Source: Bacteroidota bacterium
Lineage (GTDB): Bacteria > Bacteroidota > Bacteroidia > Bacteroidales > JAGNHN01
Length of the DNA: 64,000 nucleotides
Direction: 5' to 3'
NCBI GenBank assembly: GCA_022710185.1
Contig: JAKLHK010000001.1
Location: 246,743 to 310,742 of the forward strand
Shown: one piece after another, positions 51,932-60,786 of the stretch
Position numbering within the stretch: position 1 is the stretch's first letter
Layout of the letters: the number at the start of each line of letters is the position of its first letter
The notes under the pieces: model-generated
What the model saw: the letters and a program-made list of their open reading frames with translations, nothing else
What the model was told of the DNA's origin: nothing
Database searches by the model: none
Made by a program: the position numbers and the translations under genes

Positions 51932-53008
51932 ATGCTGCTACTTCTCGTTTATCTGTTTCTTGCCCTTTTTGTGTCATTCCTATGCTCCATCATGGAAGCG
52001 GTGCTGCTTTCCACGCCCCAGTCCTTCCTCATGGTTAAGCGGGATGAGGGCCATGCCTGGGCCGGGCATTTCCTGGGCATGAAGGAAGATATAGACAAGC
52101 CCTTGTCGTCCATACTCTCACTGAATACCATCGCCCATACCGTTGGGGCAGCCGGGGTGGGTGCCCAGGCGGTAAAGGTTTTCGGGGATGCCTATTTCGG
52201 CATTGTTTCGGCTGTACTGACCATACTCATCCTGGTATTGACCGAGATCATTCCCAAGACGATTGGCGCAAACTACTGGAGGGGGCTTACCAGCATCGCA
52301 TCGAAGGTCATACGGGGCATGATCGTGATCACCTACCCCCTCGTACTGCTGTCGGCCATCATTACCCGTTATATTTCCGGCAAGGGGAATGAGCAACTCA
52401 CCAGCCGGGAAGAGATATCGGCCCTGGCCAGCATTGGGGCCGACGAAGGGATCTTCAACGAAAAGGAGCATAAAGTGATCCAGAACCTGCTCCGGTTGAG
52501 GAACCTGAGGATCACAGAGATTATGACGCCCCGTGTGGTGGTGGCCATGGCCGACGAGGAGCTCACACTCCGGGAGTTTTTACAGAACAAGGACTACCTG
52601 ATGTTTTCCCGGATCCCGGTGTATTCCGGGAACCGGGAAAACGTGACGGGCTATGTCTTCCGCCAATCGGTGTTCGAGAACCTGGCCGAGAAGCGGGAAA
52701 GCCTGAAGCTCAAAGACCTGCGCAGGGATATTGTGATCATCCCCGAGACCAACGGGATACTCAATGTGTGGGAAAACCTCCTGGACCGCAAGGAGCATAT
52801 CGCCCTGGTGGTGGACGAGTACGGGGGAATGGACGGGATCGTAACTATGGAGGACATCATAGAGTGTTTGCTCGGCCTGGAAATCGTGGATGAGAAGGAT
52901 AAAGTGCAGGATATGCAGTCGTTTGCCCGGGAGCGCTGGAAGCAGCGCCAGGCCAAGTACAACCTGCTGGAACAGCCAGGATCCCTGAGCGGGGAGTCCG
53001 GCTCCTGA
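51932..53008 (+). CDS. CNNM (DUF21) transmembrane protein with CBS pair
   Basis: 358 residues from the ATG at 51932. DUF21/CNNM membrane domain at about 1-165 with four hydrophobic segments (MLLLLVYLFLALFVSFLCSIMEAVL, then VLTILILVLTEIIPKTIGANYW). A CBS pair follows at about 195-320 (MTPRVVVAMADEE, then EHIALVVDEYGGMDGIVTMEDIIE). No CorC/HlyC C-terminal domain. The family is linked to divalent-cation (Mg2+) efflux in the inner membrane. Confidence 0.9.
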   Translation: MLLLLVYLFLALFVSFLCSIMEAVLLSTPQSFLMVKRDEGHAWAGHFLGMKEDIDKPLSSILSLNTIAHTVGAAGVGAQAVKVFGDAYFGIVSAVLTILILVLTEIIPKTIGANYWRGLTSIASKVIRGMIVITYPLVLLSAIITRYISGKGNEQLTSREEISALASIGADEGIFNEKEHKVIQNLLRLRNLRITEIMTPRVVVAMADEELTLREFLQNKDYLMFSRIPVYSGNRENVTGYVFRQSVFENLAEKRESLKLKDLRRDIVIIPETNGILNVWENLLDRKEHIALVVDEYGGMDGIVTMEDIIECLLGLEIVDEKDKVQDMQSFARERWKQRQAKYNLLEQPGSLSGESGS

Positions 53009-53146
53009 GGCCGGCGTCATTTTCTTTTCCGTTGTCGCCAGTCTGTCTTCCCGGCTTGGACTGATCAGATACAAGACAGGCGGATTCTCATCTTAATCAA
53101 GACTCATTATATATTAGCCTTCCACTGATATTTCAGGCAGGGGGGC

Positions 53147-53201
53147 TTGGTTTTTTTGAAAATACCCTACCTTTGTTAGCGCAAAAACAATAGGGTATTT
53201 T
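53147..53201 (+). promoter_or_regulatory. Promoter and overlapping palindrome of the mce-mmd operon
   Basis: TTG (53147-53149), 18-base spacer, TACCTTTG (53168-53175). AAAATACCCTA (53159-53169) and TAGGGTATTTT (53191-53201) are perfect inverted copies flanking the -7 element and start site. The left arm lies upstream of the expected start of transcription, so this looks like a DNA operator rather than an RNA hairpin. Confidence 0.6.
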
Positions 53202-53203
53202 TT

Positions 53204-53605
53204 ATGAAACCAACTCATATTGAACACATTGGGATTGCAGTTGAAGACCTTCAACAAGCGATACGATACTATGAGGACGTCCTGGGCCTGGAATGCTACG
53301 CGATAGAAGAGGTCGTCGACCAGAAGGTAAAGACGGCCTTTTTTATGGTGGGGCAGACCAAGATAGAGCTGCTGGAGTCTACGGATCCGGAAGGGCCGAT
53401 CGGCAAGTTCATCACCAACCGGGGCCCGGGCATCCATCATATCGCCTTTGCCATGCCGGATGTGGGGCAGGCGCTGGCTGCTGCGCGGGAGAAGGGGGTA
53501 CGGCTGATCGACGAGAAGCCGCGTAAGGGAGCAGAGGGGCTGCACATCGGTTTCCTCCACCCGAAGTCGACCTTTGGGGTGCTCACGGAGTTCTGTGGAG
53601 AATAA
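53204..53605 (+). CDS. mce: Methylmalonyl-CoA epimerase
   Basis: 133 residues, single VOC-fold protein. THIEHIGIAVEDLQQAIRYYEDVLGLE, GPGIHHIAFAMPDV and LTEF provide the metal-binding His, His and Glu positions. Interconverts (R)- and (S)-methylmalonyl-CoA. First gene of the decarboxylase operon, 12 bases before mmdA. Confidence 0.95.
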   Translation: MKPTHIEHIGIAVEDLQQAIRYYEDVLGLECYAIEEVVDQKVKTAFFMVGQTKIELLESTDPEGPIGKFITNRGPGIHHIAFAMPDVGQALAAAREKGVRLIDEKPRKGAEGLHIGFLHPKSTFGVLTEFCGE

Positions 53606-53617
53606 TCAGAAAGACCA

Positions 53618-55177
53618 ATGGATATCCAGGAAAAGATCAACCAGCTCATCCAGCTCAGGGAGAAGGCCCGCCAGGGCGGTGGGGAAAAGCGCATTGCCGA
53701 CCAGCACGCCAAGGGCAAGTTTACGGCGCGGGAGCGCATCGATATGCTGCTCGATGATGGCAGCTTCGAGGAATACGATATGTTCATGACCCACCGCTGC
53801 ACCGATTTCGGGCTGGAGAACCAGAATTTTCTTTCCGACGGAGTGGTGACCGGCCATGGCACCATTGACGGGCGGGTGGTATACGTATACTCCCAGGACT
53901 TCACGGTATTGGGCGGCTCCTTGTCGGAAGCCGTTTCGCGCAAGATCTGCAAGATCATGGACCAGGCCATGAAGGTGGGGGCCCCGGTGATCGGGATCAA
54001 TGACAGTGGCGGGGCGCGTATCCAGGAAGGGGTGCAGAGCCTTGCCGGTTATGCGGAGATCTTTGAACGCAACATCCTGGCTTCCGGCGTCATCCCACAG
54101 ATTTCGGCCATCTTCGGTCCTTGCGCCGGGGGGGCGGTATACAGCCCTGCCCTCACCGATGTCATCATTATGACCGAGGAAACCAGCTATATGTTCGTGA
54201 CCGGGCCCAAGGTAACCCGGACCGTGACGGGTGAAGACATCTCTGAAATGGAGCTGGGAGGGGCAGTAGTCCATACTTCCAAGTCGGGGGTGGCCCATTT
54301 CAGGGCCGAGGACGAGGAGGAGGGGATATTGCTGATCCGCAAGCTCCTGGAGTACCTTCCTTCCAACAACCTGGAGGACCCGGTAGTTACCGAGACCGAT
54401 GATCCCATCGATCGCAGGGAGGATGCCCTGAACGAGATCATCCCCTCCAGTTCCAGTCAGCCATACGACGTGAAGGATATCATCTATATGATCGTGGATG
54501 ACAAGGAATTTCTGGAGATGCACCGGCATTATGCCAGGAATATGGTGGTGGGCTTTGCCAAGTTCAACGGGATGCCGGTAGGCATAGTGGCCAACCAGCC
54601 GAACTACCTGGCCGGGGTGCTGGACATTGATGCCTCGAAGAAGGCGGCGCGTTTCGTGAGGTTCTGCGACTGTTTCAATGTTCCCCTGGTGACCCTGGTG
54701 GATGTTCCGGGATTCCTGCCGGGCAGTGCCCAGGAGCATGGGGGGATCATCACCAACGGGGCCAAGCTGATGTTCGCCTATGGAGAGGCCACCGTGCCCA
54801 AGGTCACGATCACCCTGCGCAAGAGCTATGGCGGGGCTCACGACGTGATGAGCTGCAAGCAGCTGAGAGGGGACCTCAATTATGCATGGCCTTCGGCCGA
54901 GATCGCCGTAATGGGGCCCAAGGGCGCCATCGAAGTGCTGGAAGGGAAGAAGATCATGGCGATAGAGGATGCGGAAGAAAAGGCGAAGTACATTGCCGAG
55001 CGTGAGGCCAACTACCGCGACAAGTTTGCCAACCCCTACGAAGCAGCCAAGTTCGGTTTTATCGACGATGTGATCGAGCCCCGCAACACCCGCTTCCGCA
55101 TCATCAGGGCCCTGCAGACGCTGTCCACCAAGAAGGAAACACTTCCGCCCAAGAAACACTCGAATATACCGCTCTAA
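53618..55177 (+). CDS. mmdA: Methylmalonyl-CoA decarboxylase, alpha (carboxyltransferase) subunit
   Basis: 519 residues, the standard length of carboxyltransferase subunits. SGGARIQEGVQSLAGY near 130, FGPCAGGAVYSPAL near 165, and in the C-terminal half PGFLPGSAQEHGGIITNGAKL, KSYGGAHDVMSCKQL and AEIAVMGPKGAIEVL. It moves the carboxyl group from methylmalonyl-CoA to biotin on the BCCP subunit. Context (OadG-like, BCCP and OadB-like genes directly after it) marks this as the Na+-pumping decarboxylase rather than propionyl-CoA carboxylase. Confidence 0.95.
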   Translation: MDIQEKINQLIQLREKARQGGGEKRIADQHAKGKFTARERIDMLLDDGSFEEYDMFMTHRCTDFGLENQNFLSDGVVTGHGTIDGRVVYVYSQDFTVLGGSLSEAVSRKICKIMDQAMKVGAPVIGINDSGGARIQEGVQSLAGYAEIFERNILASGVIPQISAIFGPCAGGAVYSPALTDVIIMTEETSYMFVTGPKVTRTVTGEDISEMELGGAVVHTSKSGVAHFRAEDEEEGILLIRKLLEYLPSNNLEDPVVTETDDPIDRREDALNEIIPSSSSQPYDVKDIIYMIVDDKEFLEMHRHYARNMVVGFAKFNGMPVGIVANQPNYLAGVLDIDASKKAARFVRFCDCFNVPLVTLVDVPGFLPGSAQEHGGIITNGAKLMFAYGEATVPKVTITLRKSYGGAHDVMSCKQLRGDLNYAWPSAEIAVMGPKGAIEVLEGKKIMAIEDAEEKAKYIAEREANYRDKFANPYEAAKFGFIDDVIEPRNTRFRIIRALQTLSTKKETLPPKKHSNIPL

Positions 55178-55188
55178 ACCAAGGAATT

Positions 55189-55551
55189 ATGATACCTGTC
55201 GTTGTGAGCTTCGACCTCGACCTGATCAGCCCCTTTGCCATCATCGTCTCGCTGGTAGGGTACACCATCGTGTTCCTGGCCCTCTATTTTCTCAGTGTGG
55301 TGTACAAGAACATCCCCCGGCTACTCCATCTGGAGATAAGGCAGCGGCTGCGCCGGGCCGGAAAGCACCATCAGGCGGAGAAAGACCTGAACATCCCGGC
55401 AGAGGTGAGTGCCGCCATCGCCATGGCCCTGCACCTCCATTTCAATGCCCAGCATGACCTTGAAAGCAATGTGGTGACCATCAAAAGGGTGTCGAAGCGT
55501 TATTCGCCCTGGAGCTCAAAAATTTACGGACTGAACACCTACAAGAAATAA
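55189..55551 (+). CDS. Na+-pumping decarboxylase, gamma-type (OadG-like) subunit
   Basis: 120 residues. One TM at about 12-38 (ISPFAIIVSLVGYTIVFLALYFLSVVY) then a soluble tail (KHHQAEKDLNIPAEVSAAIAMALHLHF). OadG/MmdD subunits anchor and stabilise the complex. Placement between mmdA and the biotin carrier supports the assignment. Confidence 0.88.
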   Translation: MIPVVVSFDLDLISPFAIIVSLVGYTIVFLALYFLSVVYKNIPRLLHLEIRQRLRRAGKHHQAEKDLNIPAEVSAAIAMALHLHFNAQHDLESNVVTIKRVSKRYSPWSSKIYGLNTYKK

Positions 55552-55559
55552 CAGAAGGC

Positions 55560-55988
55560 ATGAAGACCTATAAGTTCACGATACGCGGGAATGAGTACGA
55601 AGTGGAGCTGAAGCAGTTTGAGGAAAACCTTGCCCGCATAGAGGTTAACGGGACCTTGTACGAGGTGGAGGTCCACCGCGAGATGAAGACCAGCAAGACG
55701 CCTACCCTGGTACGTTCAGAAGTGCCCCCACCCAGCCGGTCCGACAGCAAGATCAAGAAGACGATCTCCAGCGGGCCGTCAGCAGTGAAGGCACCCCTGC
55801 CAGGGAATGTCATGCAGATCTATGTGAAACCCGGGGATGCGGTGAAACGGGGTGATAAGTTGCTGATGTACGAGGCCATGAAGATGGAAAACCTGGTGCT
55901 GGCCGAGAAGGACGGAAAGATCGTGGCCGTGAAGGTCCATGTAGGCGACGCCGTGCTGCAGGGGGATTTACTCATCGAGATGGATTAA
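55560..55988 (+). CDS. Biotin carboxyl carrier subunit
   Basis: 142 residues. N-terminal KTYKFTIRGNEYEVELKQ, a flexible Ser/Lys/Pro linker at about 45-70, then a biotinyl domain with EAMKMENL, the biotinylated lysine being Lys108. It carries CO2 from MmdA to the beta subunit. Confidence 0.95.
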   Translation: MKTYKFTIRGNEYEVELKQFEENLARIEVNGTLYEVEVHREMKTSKTPTLVRSEVPPPSRSDSKIKKTISSGPSAVKAPLPGNVMQIYVKPGDAVKRGDKLLMYEAMKMENLVLAEKDGKIVAVKVHVGDAVLQGDLLIEMD

Positions 55989-55997
55989 GGAGGGGGC

Positions 55998-57350
55998 ATG
56001 AAAAGAATACTTACGATTGCGGCCATCCTGTGCATCCTGTTCAGCTTGAGTTTTGTATTCAGGGGGCAGGCCCAGGACAGCGCATCGAGAGATACATTGG
56101 TGGACGAGACCACCCTGGTTGAGGACCTTGGAGAAGGCGTAAGCCATGAGATTGAAGCGGCGGAGAAGACGGTAGCGGGAAAAGGTATCGCCCGCTTTAT
56201 CGAGTATACGGGCTTCGCCAATGCTACCCTGCAGCATTTCATCATGATCGCGGTGGGCCTGTTCTTTATTTTCCTGGCCATACGCTATGAATATGAGCCC
56301 CTGTTGCTGGTTCCCATCGGGGTTGGTATCATCATCGGCAATGTCCCCTTCATGCTGAATGCCGGGCTCAATTTGGGCATCTATGAGAAGGGAAGCGTGA
56401 TGAACTACCTCTATTACGGGGTTACCGCGGGGATCTATCCTCCGCTGATTTTCCTGGGACTGGGTGCGATGACGGATTTCAGTTCCCTGATTTCCAACCC
56501 CAGGCTCATGATGCTCGGGGCTGCGGCGCAGCTGGGGATCTTTGCTACTTTCCTGGGGGCACTGGCCCTGGGCTTTGCCCTGCCTGAAGCTGCCTCCATC
56601 GGCATCATCGGCGGAGCCGACGGCCCCACGGCCATCTTTCTGTCTTCGAAGCTGGCCAACGGCATCAACATCCTTCCCGACGGCACCACGGTTAAGAACC
56701 TCATCGGGCCCATCGCCATCGCGGCCTATTCATATATGGCCCTGGTCCCGGTGATCCAGCCGCCCATCATGAAGCTGCTCACCTCAAAGAAGGAGCGGCA
56801 GATCAAAATGAAGCCGCCGCGTGCGGTATCCAAAACGGAGAAGATCCTGTTCCCCATCATTGGCTTGCTGACCACTGCCTTCATTTCTCCCACCTCCCTG
56901 CCCTTGCTGGGGACCTTGTTCTTTGGCAATATATTGAAAGAGAGCGGGGTAACCCGGAGGCTGGCCGAAACGGCCCGGACCTCTATGATCGACATCGTCA
57001 CCATCATCCTTGGGTTGACCGTAGGTGCCTCCACCCAGGCCGACGTTTTCCTGACGCCGGAATCCATCATGATCTTCGTCCTGGGAGCCTTGTCGTTCAT
57101 GGTGGCGACGGCCGGGGGGGTACTCTTTGCCAAGGTGATGAACCTTTTCCTGAGTACGGAGGACAAGATCAACCCCCTGATCGGTGCCGCCGGCGTGAGC
57201 GCGGTGCCTGACAGTGCCCGGGTGGCCCAGATGGAAGGCCTGAAAGCTGATCCATCCAACCATCTGCTCATGCATGCCATGGCCCCCAACGTGGCCGGGG
57301 TGATCGGCAGTGCCGTTGCGGCCGGTATCCTGATGAGCTTCCTGATGTAG
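55998..57350 (+). CDS. Na+-pumping decarboxylase beta subunit (OadB/MmdB)
   Basis: 450 residues, about ten TM helices. The first 70 residues include a signal-like hydrophobic segment (GILTIAAILCILFSLSFVF-type) and a soluble stretch, an extension over minimal OadB. Hallmarks are NVPFMLNAGLNLGI, GALTDFSSLISNP-type GAMTDFSSLISNPRLM, SIGIIGGADGPTAIFLSSKL near 205, and the C-terminal HAMAPNVAGVIGSAVAAG. It decarboxylates carboxybiotin and exports Na+. Completes the operon. Confidence 0.95.
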   Translation: MKRILTIAAILCILFSLSFVFRGQAQDSASRDTLVDETTLVEDLGEGVSHEIEAAEKTVAGKGIARFIEYTGFANATLQHFIMIAVGLFFIFLAIRYEYEPLLLVPIGVGIIIGNVPFMLNAGLNLGIYEKGSVMNYLYYGVTAGIYPPLIFLGLGAMTDFSSLISNPRLMMLGAAAQLGIFATFLGALALGFALPEAASIGIIGGADGPTAIFLSSKLANGINILPDGTTVKNLIGPIAIAAYSYMALVPVIQPPIMKLLTSKKERQIKMKPPRAVSKTEKILFPIIGLLTTAFISPTSLPLLGTLFFGNILKESGVTRRLAETARTSMIDIVTIILGLTVGASTQADVFLTPESIMIFVLGALSFMVATAGGVLFAKVMNLFLSTEDKINPLIGAAGVSAVPDSARVAQMEGLKADPSNHLLMHAMAPNVAGVIGSAVAAGILMSFLM

Positions 57351-57435
57351 AGAAATTTCTAAATTAGCTCCCATCAACGGCAGGAGGGCCCATCCCCTGA
57401 TTCGTCAGCTGGCCCGAATGCGGCAAAGCGCGCAT

Positions 57436-58047
57436 ATGCTTGTGATCGGGATCGCAGGAGGCTCCGGCTCCGGGAAGACCACGGTGGTCAGGCAGATCAT
57501 CCGCCGGCTGCCACGGGATGCAGTATCTGTGCTCCCTCAGGATGCCTATTACTTCGACAATGGCCACCTCAGCGCTGAAGAAAAGGTCAGGATCAATTTC
57601 GACCACCCTTCTTCCATAGAGTTCGACCTGCTGGCCCGGCACATCGACGAGCTTACCTCGGGGCAGACGATCGGCATGCCTGTATATTCCTACATCACCT
57701 GCGGCAGGGCGCCGGAAACCATCACGGTGGAGCCGCGCAAGGTCCTGATCGTGGAAGGCATACTGATCTTCACCAACGAGGCGCTGAGGAAGCGATGCGA
57801 TATCAAGATCTTCGTGGATGCCCCGGCCGACGATCGCCTCATCCGCATCATACAGCGGGATACCCGGCAACGCGGACGTTCTTTCGACCAGGCCATTGAT
57901 CACTACGTGGATTTTGTGAAACCCATGCACGAGCAGTTCATCGAACCTACCAAGCAGTATGCTGATGTAATCGTGCCCCAGGGCGGGCAAAACGATGTGG
58001 CCATCGACATCCTGGCTTCGCGCATCCTGATGAACGTCAGGATGTGA
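57436..58047 (+). CDS. udk: Uridine kinase
   Basis: 203 residues from the ATG at 57436 (MLVIGIAGGSGSGKTT); an ATG 18 bases earlier is possible. P-loop at 8-15, then LPQDAYYFDNGHLS, FDHPSSIEFDLL and VEGILIFTNEALRKRCDIKIFVDAPADDRLIRIIQRD. Phosphorylates uridine and cytidine in pyrimidine salvage. Confidence 0.94.
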   Translation: MLVIGIAGGSGSGKTTVVRQIIRRLPRDAVSVLPQDAYYFDNGHLSAEEKVRINFDHPSSIEFDLLARHIDELTSGQTIGMPVYSYITCGRAPETITVEPRKVLIVEGILIFTNEALRKRCDIKIFVDAPADDRLIRIIQRDTRQRGRSFDQAIDHYVDFVKPMHEQFIEPTKQYADVIVPQGGQNDVAIDILASRILMNVRM

Positions 58048-58060
58048 AATTAATTCAGCT

Positions 58061-58756
58061 ATGCCCGTTTTTCAGCTCCCGGAAGCTCCCGTTTTCCCGC
58101 ACCCTTCCCTGGCATCGGAAGACGGGTTGCTGGCCGTGGGCGGCGACCTGAGCACGGAAAGGCTTTTGAATGCATACGCCAACGGGATTTTTCCATGGTA
58201 TTCGGACGGTACGCCCATATTATGGTGGTCGCCCGATCCGCGCCTGGTGCTGCGCCCGAAAGAACTGAAGGTATCGAAGAGCCTGCGGCAGGTGCTCCGT
58301 TCCGGAAGATTCAGGGTAAGCGCCGATACCGCCTTTGAACAGGTGATCCGGGCTTGCGCCGGTGTCCCACGCAAGGAAGAGGATGGAACCTGGATAGTGC
58401 CGGAAATGATCGGGGCGTACATCCGTTTCCACCAGGAGGGATATGCCCATTCGGTGGAAGTGTGGAAAAACGAAGAACTATGCGGTGGGCTGTATGGTGT
58501 ATCTATCGGCGGGGCGTTTTTTGGCGAGTCGATGTTCCATTCCTGCCGCGATGCCAGCAAAGTAGCCCTATATCACCTATGCACGTATTGCAATGAAGTT
58601 GGAATTAAACTCATAGATGCCCAGGTACATACGGAACATCTGGAGCGTTTGGGTGCCCGGTTGATGCCCCGGGAGGAGTTTCTTGAGGAGCTCGCGGATC
58701 TGGTCCGTTTGCCGGGGACGGCAGGGAATTGGGGGGATGATGCAGGGGGAGGATGA
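58061..58756 (+). CDS. aat: Leucyl/phenylalanyl-tRNA-protein transferase
   Basis: 231 residues. FPHPSLASEDGLLAVGGDLSTERLLNAYANGIFPWYSDGTPILWWSPDPRLVL, then GGLYGVSIGGAFFGESMFH, and LIDAQVHTEHLERLGARLMPREEFL. Adds Leu or Phe to N-terminal Arg/Lys of proteins for the N-end rule, an activity usually feeding ClpS/ClpAP. Starts 13 bases after udk and may be co-transcribed. Confidence 0.95.
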   Translation: MPVFQLPEAPVFPHPSLASEDGLLAVGGDLSTERLLNAYANGIFPWYSDGTPILWWSPDPRLVLRPKELKVSKSLRQVLRSGRFRVSADTAFEQVIRACAGVPRKEEDGTWIVPEMIGAYIRFHQEGYAHSVEVWKNEELCGGLYGVSIGGAFFGESMFHSCRDASKVALYHLCTYCNEVGIKLIDAQVHTEHLERLGARLMPREEFLEELADLVRLPGTAGNWGDDAGGG

Positions 58757-58765
58757 GGATGAGGG

Positions 58766-58930
58766 GAAATAATATTGAACAAGAAACAAGAAACAAGAAC
58801 TGATGAAGTCCCCCTTTGAAAGGGGATTTAGGGGGATGTTGAATATCGAATATCGATCTAAGATCTCAGAAGGAGAAGAATTCTATGCGGCTTTGTGTGA
58901 AACAATTTTAAAGCGAGAAGCGGACAGCGG
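58766..58930. repeat. Intergenic word-repeat cluster (copy E)
   Basis: The 58757-59061 spacer holds no supported gene. It contains GAACAAGAAACAAGAAACAA (58777-58796), a hairpin-rich CCCCCTTTGAAAGGGG stretch near 58810, GAATATCGAATATCGATC (58839-58856), and AAAGCGAGAAGCGG near 58911 (inverse of words at 31050 and 62375). A 65-codon reading frame across it is made of these repeats and is not accepted as a gene. Confidence 0.7.
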
Positions 58931-59061
58931 GCTCCGGGAAGCGCTCCAAACACCTCTAACTCCAAGTACTCTTAACTTTAGGCACTTTAGCTCACTTTAG
59001 TCACTTCTTCCCTTGGGCCTTTCCCCATTTTGATGACGATCTATCGATTAACCCTTTCTTT

Positions 59062-60786
59062 TCAGCGGGGGATGGCCTCGATCAGGGCGCGGGTATAGTC
59101 TTCTTTGGGATGGCGGATGAGGTCGTCGGCTTCGCCGTATTCCACTACCCTGCCCTCCTGAAGCACCAGGATGCGGTCCGACATATAGCGGACCACACTG
59201 AGGTCGTGGGAGATGAAGATATAGGTTAATCCATATTCTTCTTTAAGGTCGTTGAGCAGGTTGAGCACCTGGGCCTGGACGCTGACATCGAGGGCGGACA
59301 CGGACTCATCGCAGACGATGAACTGGGGCTGCAGGGCAAGGGCGCGGGCGATGCCAATGCGCTGGCGTTGTCCGCCGGAGAATTCGTGGGGGTAACGGTT
59401 GAACTGCCGGGCTTCCAGGCCTACTTTTTCCATGAGCGCCAGGGCATTCTGACGTCTTTCATGGTCGTTGCGGTACAGCCGGTGCACCTGCATAGGTTCC
59501 ATGATGGCCTTTCCGGCGCTGATCCTGGGGTTGAGCGAGGAATAGGGATCCTGGAAGATGATCTGCAAGGCCTTGCGTTCGTTGCGCATCTCCTGGCCGC
59601 CGAGGTTTTCGAGGGGGCGTCCAAGATAGGCGATACGGCCTCCGCTCAAGGGCTGGAGACGGAGGATGGAGCGGCCGAGGGTGGTTTTCCCGCTACCCGA
59701 TTCCCCAACCAGCCCCAGGGTCTCCCCGGGGTATACTTCCAGGCTGACCTCGTCCACGGCCTTCACCCAGGAGGTGACCTTGCCCAGGAGAGTGGCTGAG
59801 GCAGGAAACCATGTCCGGAGCCCGCTGACCCTGAGCACCGGTTCCTGTGCATAGAGTGTCTGGTGTCGGGTGCGGCGTTCTTCGGCACTGATCTCCCTGA
59901 CCTGCAGGGGGGTGCTGCTCTCCCCGGCCCCGAGGAAATCCCTGACCGTCAGCAGGCGTACGGGCCGATGGCCGAGGCGGGGGCGACAGGCCATCAATCC
60001 CTGGGTGTAGGGATGTTGTGGTTTTTCAAATACCTGTTCCACCGCTCCCTGTTCCACCACCGTTCCCTGGTGCATCACCATCACCTGGTCGGCGATGCAG
60101 CGCACCACGCCCAGGTCGTGGGTGATGAAAATGATGCTGGTCCCGTACTGCCGTGCCATCTCTTTCATGAGCTCGAGGATGGAGCGCTGGACCGTGACAT
60201 CCAGGGCGGTGGTCGGCTCATCGGCGATGAGCAGACGTGGCTGGCAGGCCATTGCCATGGCAATCATCACCCGCTGTTTCTGTCCCCCGGAAAGCTGGTG
60301 GGGAAAGGAGGAATAGATGGCTTCGGGTCGGGGCAGACGCACCTCAATGAAGAGCTGTACACAGCGCTGGCGGGCTTCCCGGGCGTTCATTCCGAGGTGC
60401 AGCCGGAGGACTTCGCTCACTTGCCTGCCGCAGCGCATCACGGGGTTGAGGGACGTCATGGGCTCCTGAAATATCATCGCGATCTCTTTGCCCCTCAGGC
60501 GGCGCATCTCCTGCGGTTTAAGGAGCAGCAGGTCGGTGGCGGCAGCGTCCCTGGAGCGGAACAGGATGCTTCCGGTTTCCACTATTCCCCCGGGGGGCAG
60601 CAGGCCCATGAGGGCCAGGGAGGTGACGGTCTTTCCCGATCCCGACTCGCCAACTATTCCCAGGGTTTGGCCGGGAAGCAGTGTGAAGTCCACATCCCTG
60701 GCTACCACCTGTTTTTGTGGCCCCTGACGGAAAGCGATGGTGAGGTCCCGGACCTCGAGCAGGGGATGGGGGAGGTCAGCGGGCAT
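59062..60786 (-). CDS. Peptide-type ABC transporter, two fused ATPase domains
   Basis: 574 residues: two complete ABC ATPases in tandem. First: Walker A GESGSGKT (46-53), signature LSGGQKQRVMIAMAM, Walker B LLIADEPTTALDVTVQ. Second: Walker A GESGSGKTT near 364, signature FSGGQRQRIGIARAL, Walker B FIVCDESVSALDVSVQ. Each has the oligopeptide-type C-terminal extension (PYTQGLM... and DYTRALIEAIPR). Equivalent to a DppD-DppF fusion; the permeases and binding protein are not nearby. It overlaps the GGGP synthase gene by 11 bases. Confidence 0.93.
   Translation of the reverse strand: MPADLPHPLLEVRDLTIAFRQGPQKQVVARDVDFTLLPGQTLGIVGESGSGKTVTSLALMGLLPPGGIVETGSILFRSRDAAATDLLLLKPQEMRRLRGKEIAMIFQEPMTSLNPVMRCGRQVSEVLRLHLGMNAREARQRCVQLFIEVRLPRPEAIYSSFPHQLSGGQKQRVMIAMAMACQPRLLIADEPTTALDVTVQRSILELMKEMARQYGTSIIFITHDLGVVRCIADQVMVMHQGTVVEQGAVEQVFEKPQHPYTQGLMACRPRLGHRPVRLLTVRDFLGAGESSTPLQVREISAEERRTRHQTLYAQEPVLRVSGLRTWFPASATLLGKVTSWVKAVDEVSLEVYPGETLGLVGESGSGKTTLGRSILRLQPLSGGRIAYLGRPLENLGGQEMRNERKALQIIFQDPYSSLNPRISAGKAIMEPMQVHRLYRNDHERRQNALALMEKVGLEARQFNRYPHEFSGGQRQRIGIARALALQPQFIVCDESVSALDVSVQAQVLNLLNDLKEEYGLTYIFISHDLSVVRYMSDRILVLQEGRVVEYGEADDLIRHPKEDYTRALIEAIPR

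Noticed and set aside
58803..59000. 65-codon frame downstream of aat
   Set aside because: Consists of dispersed repeat words and a hairpin; not protein-like.
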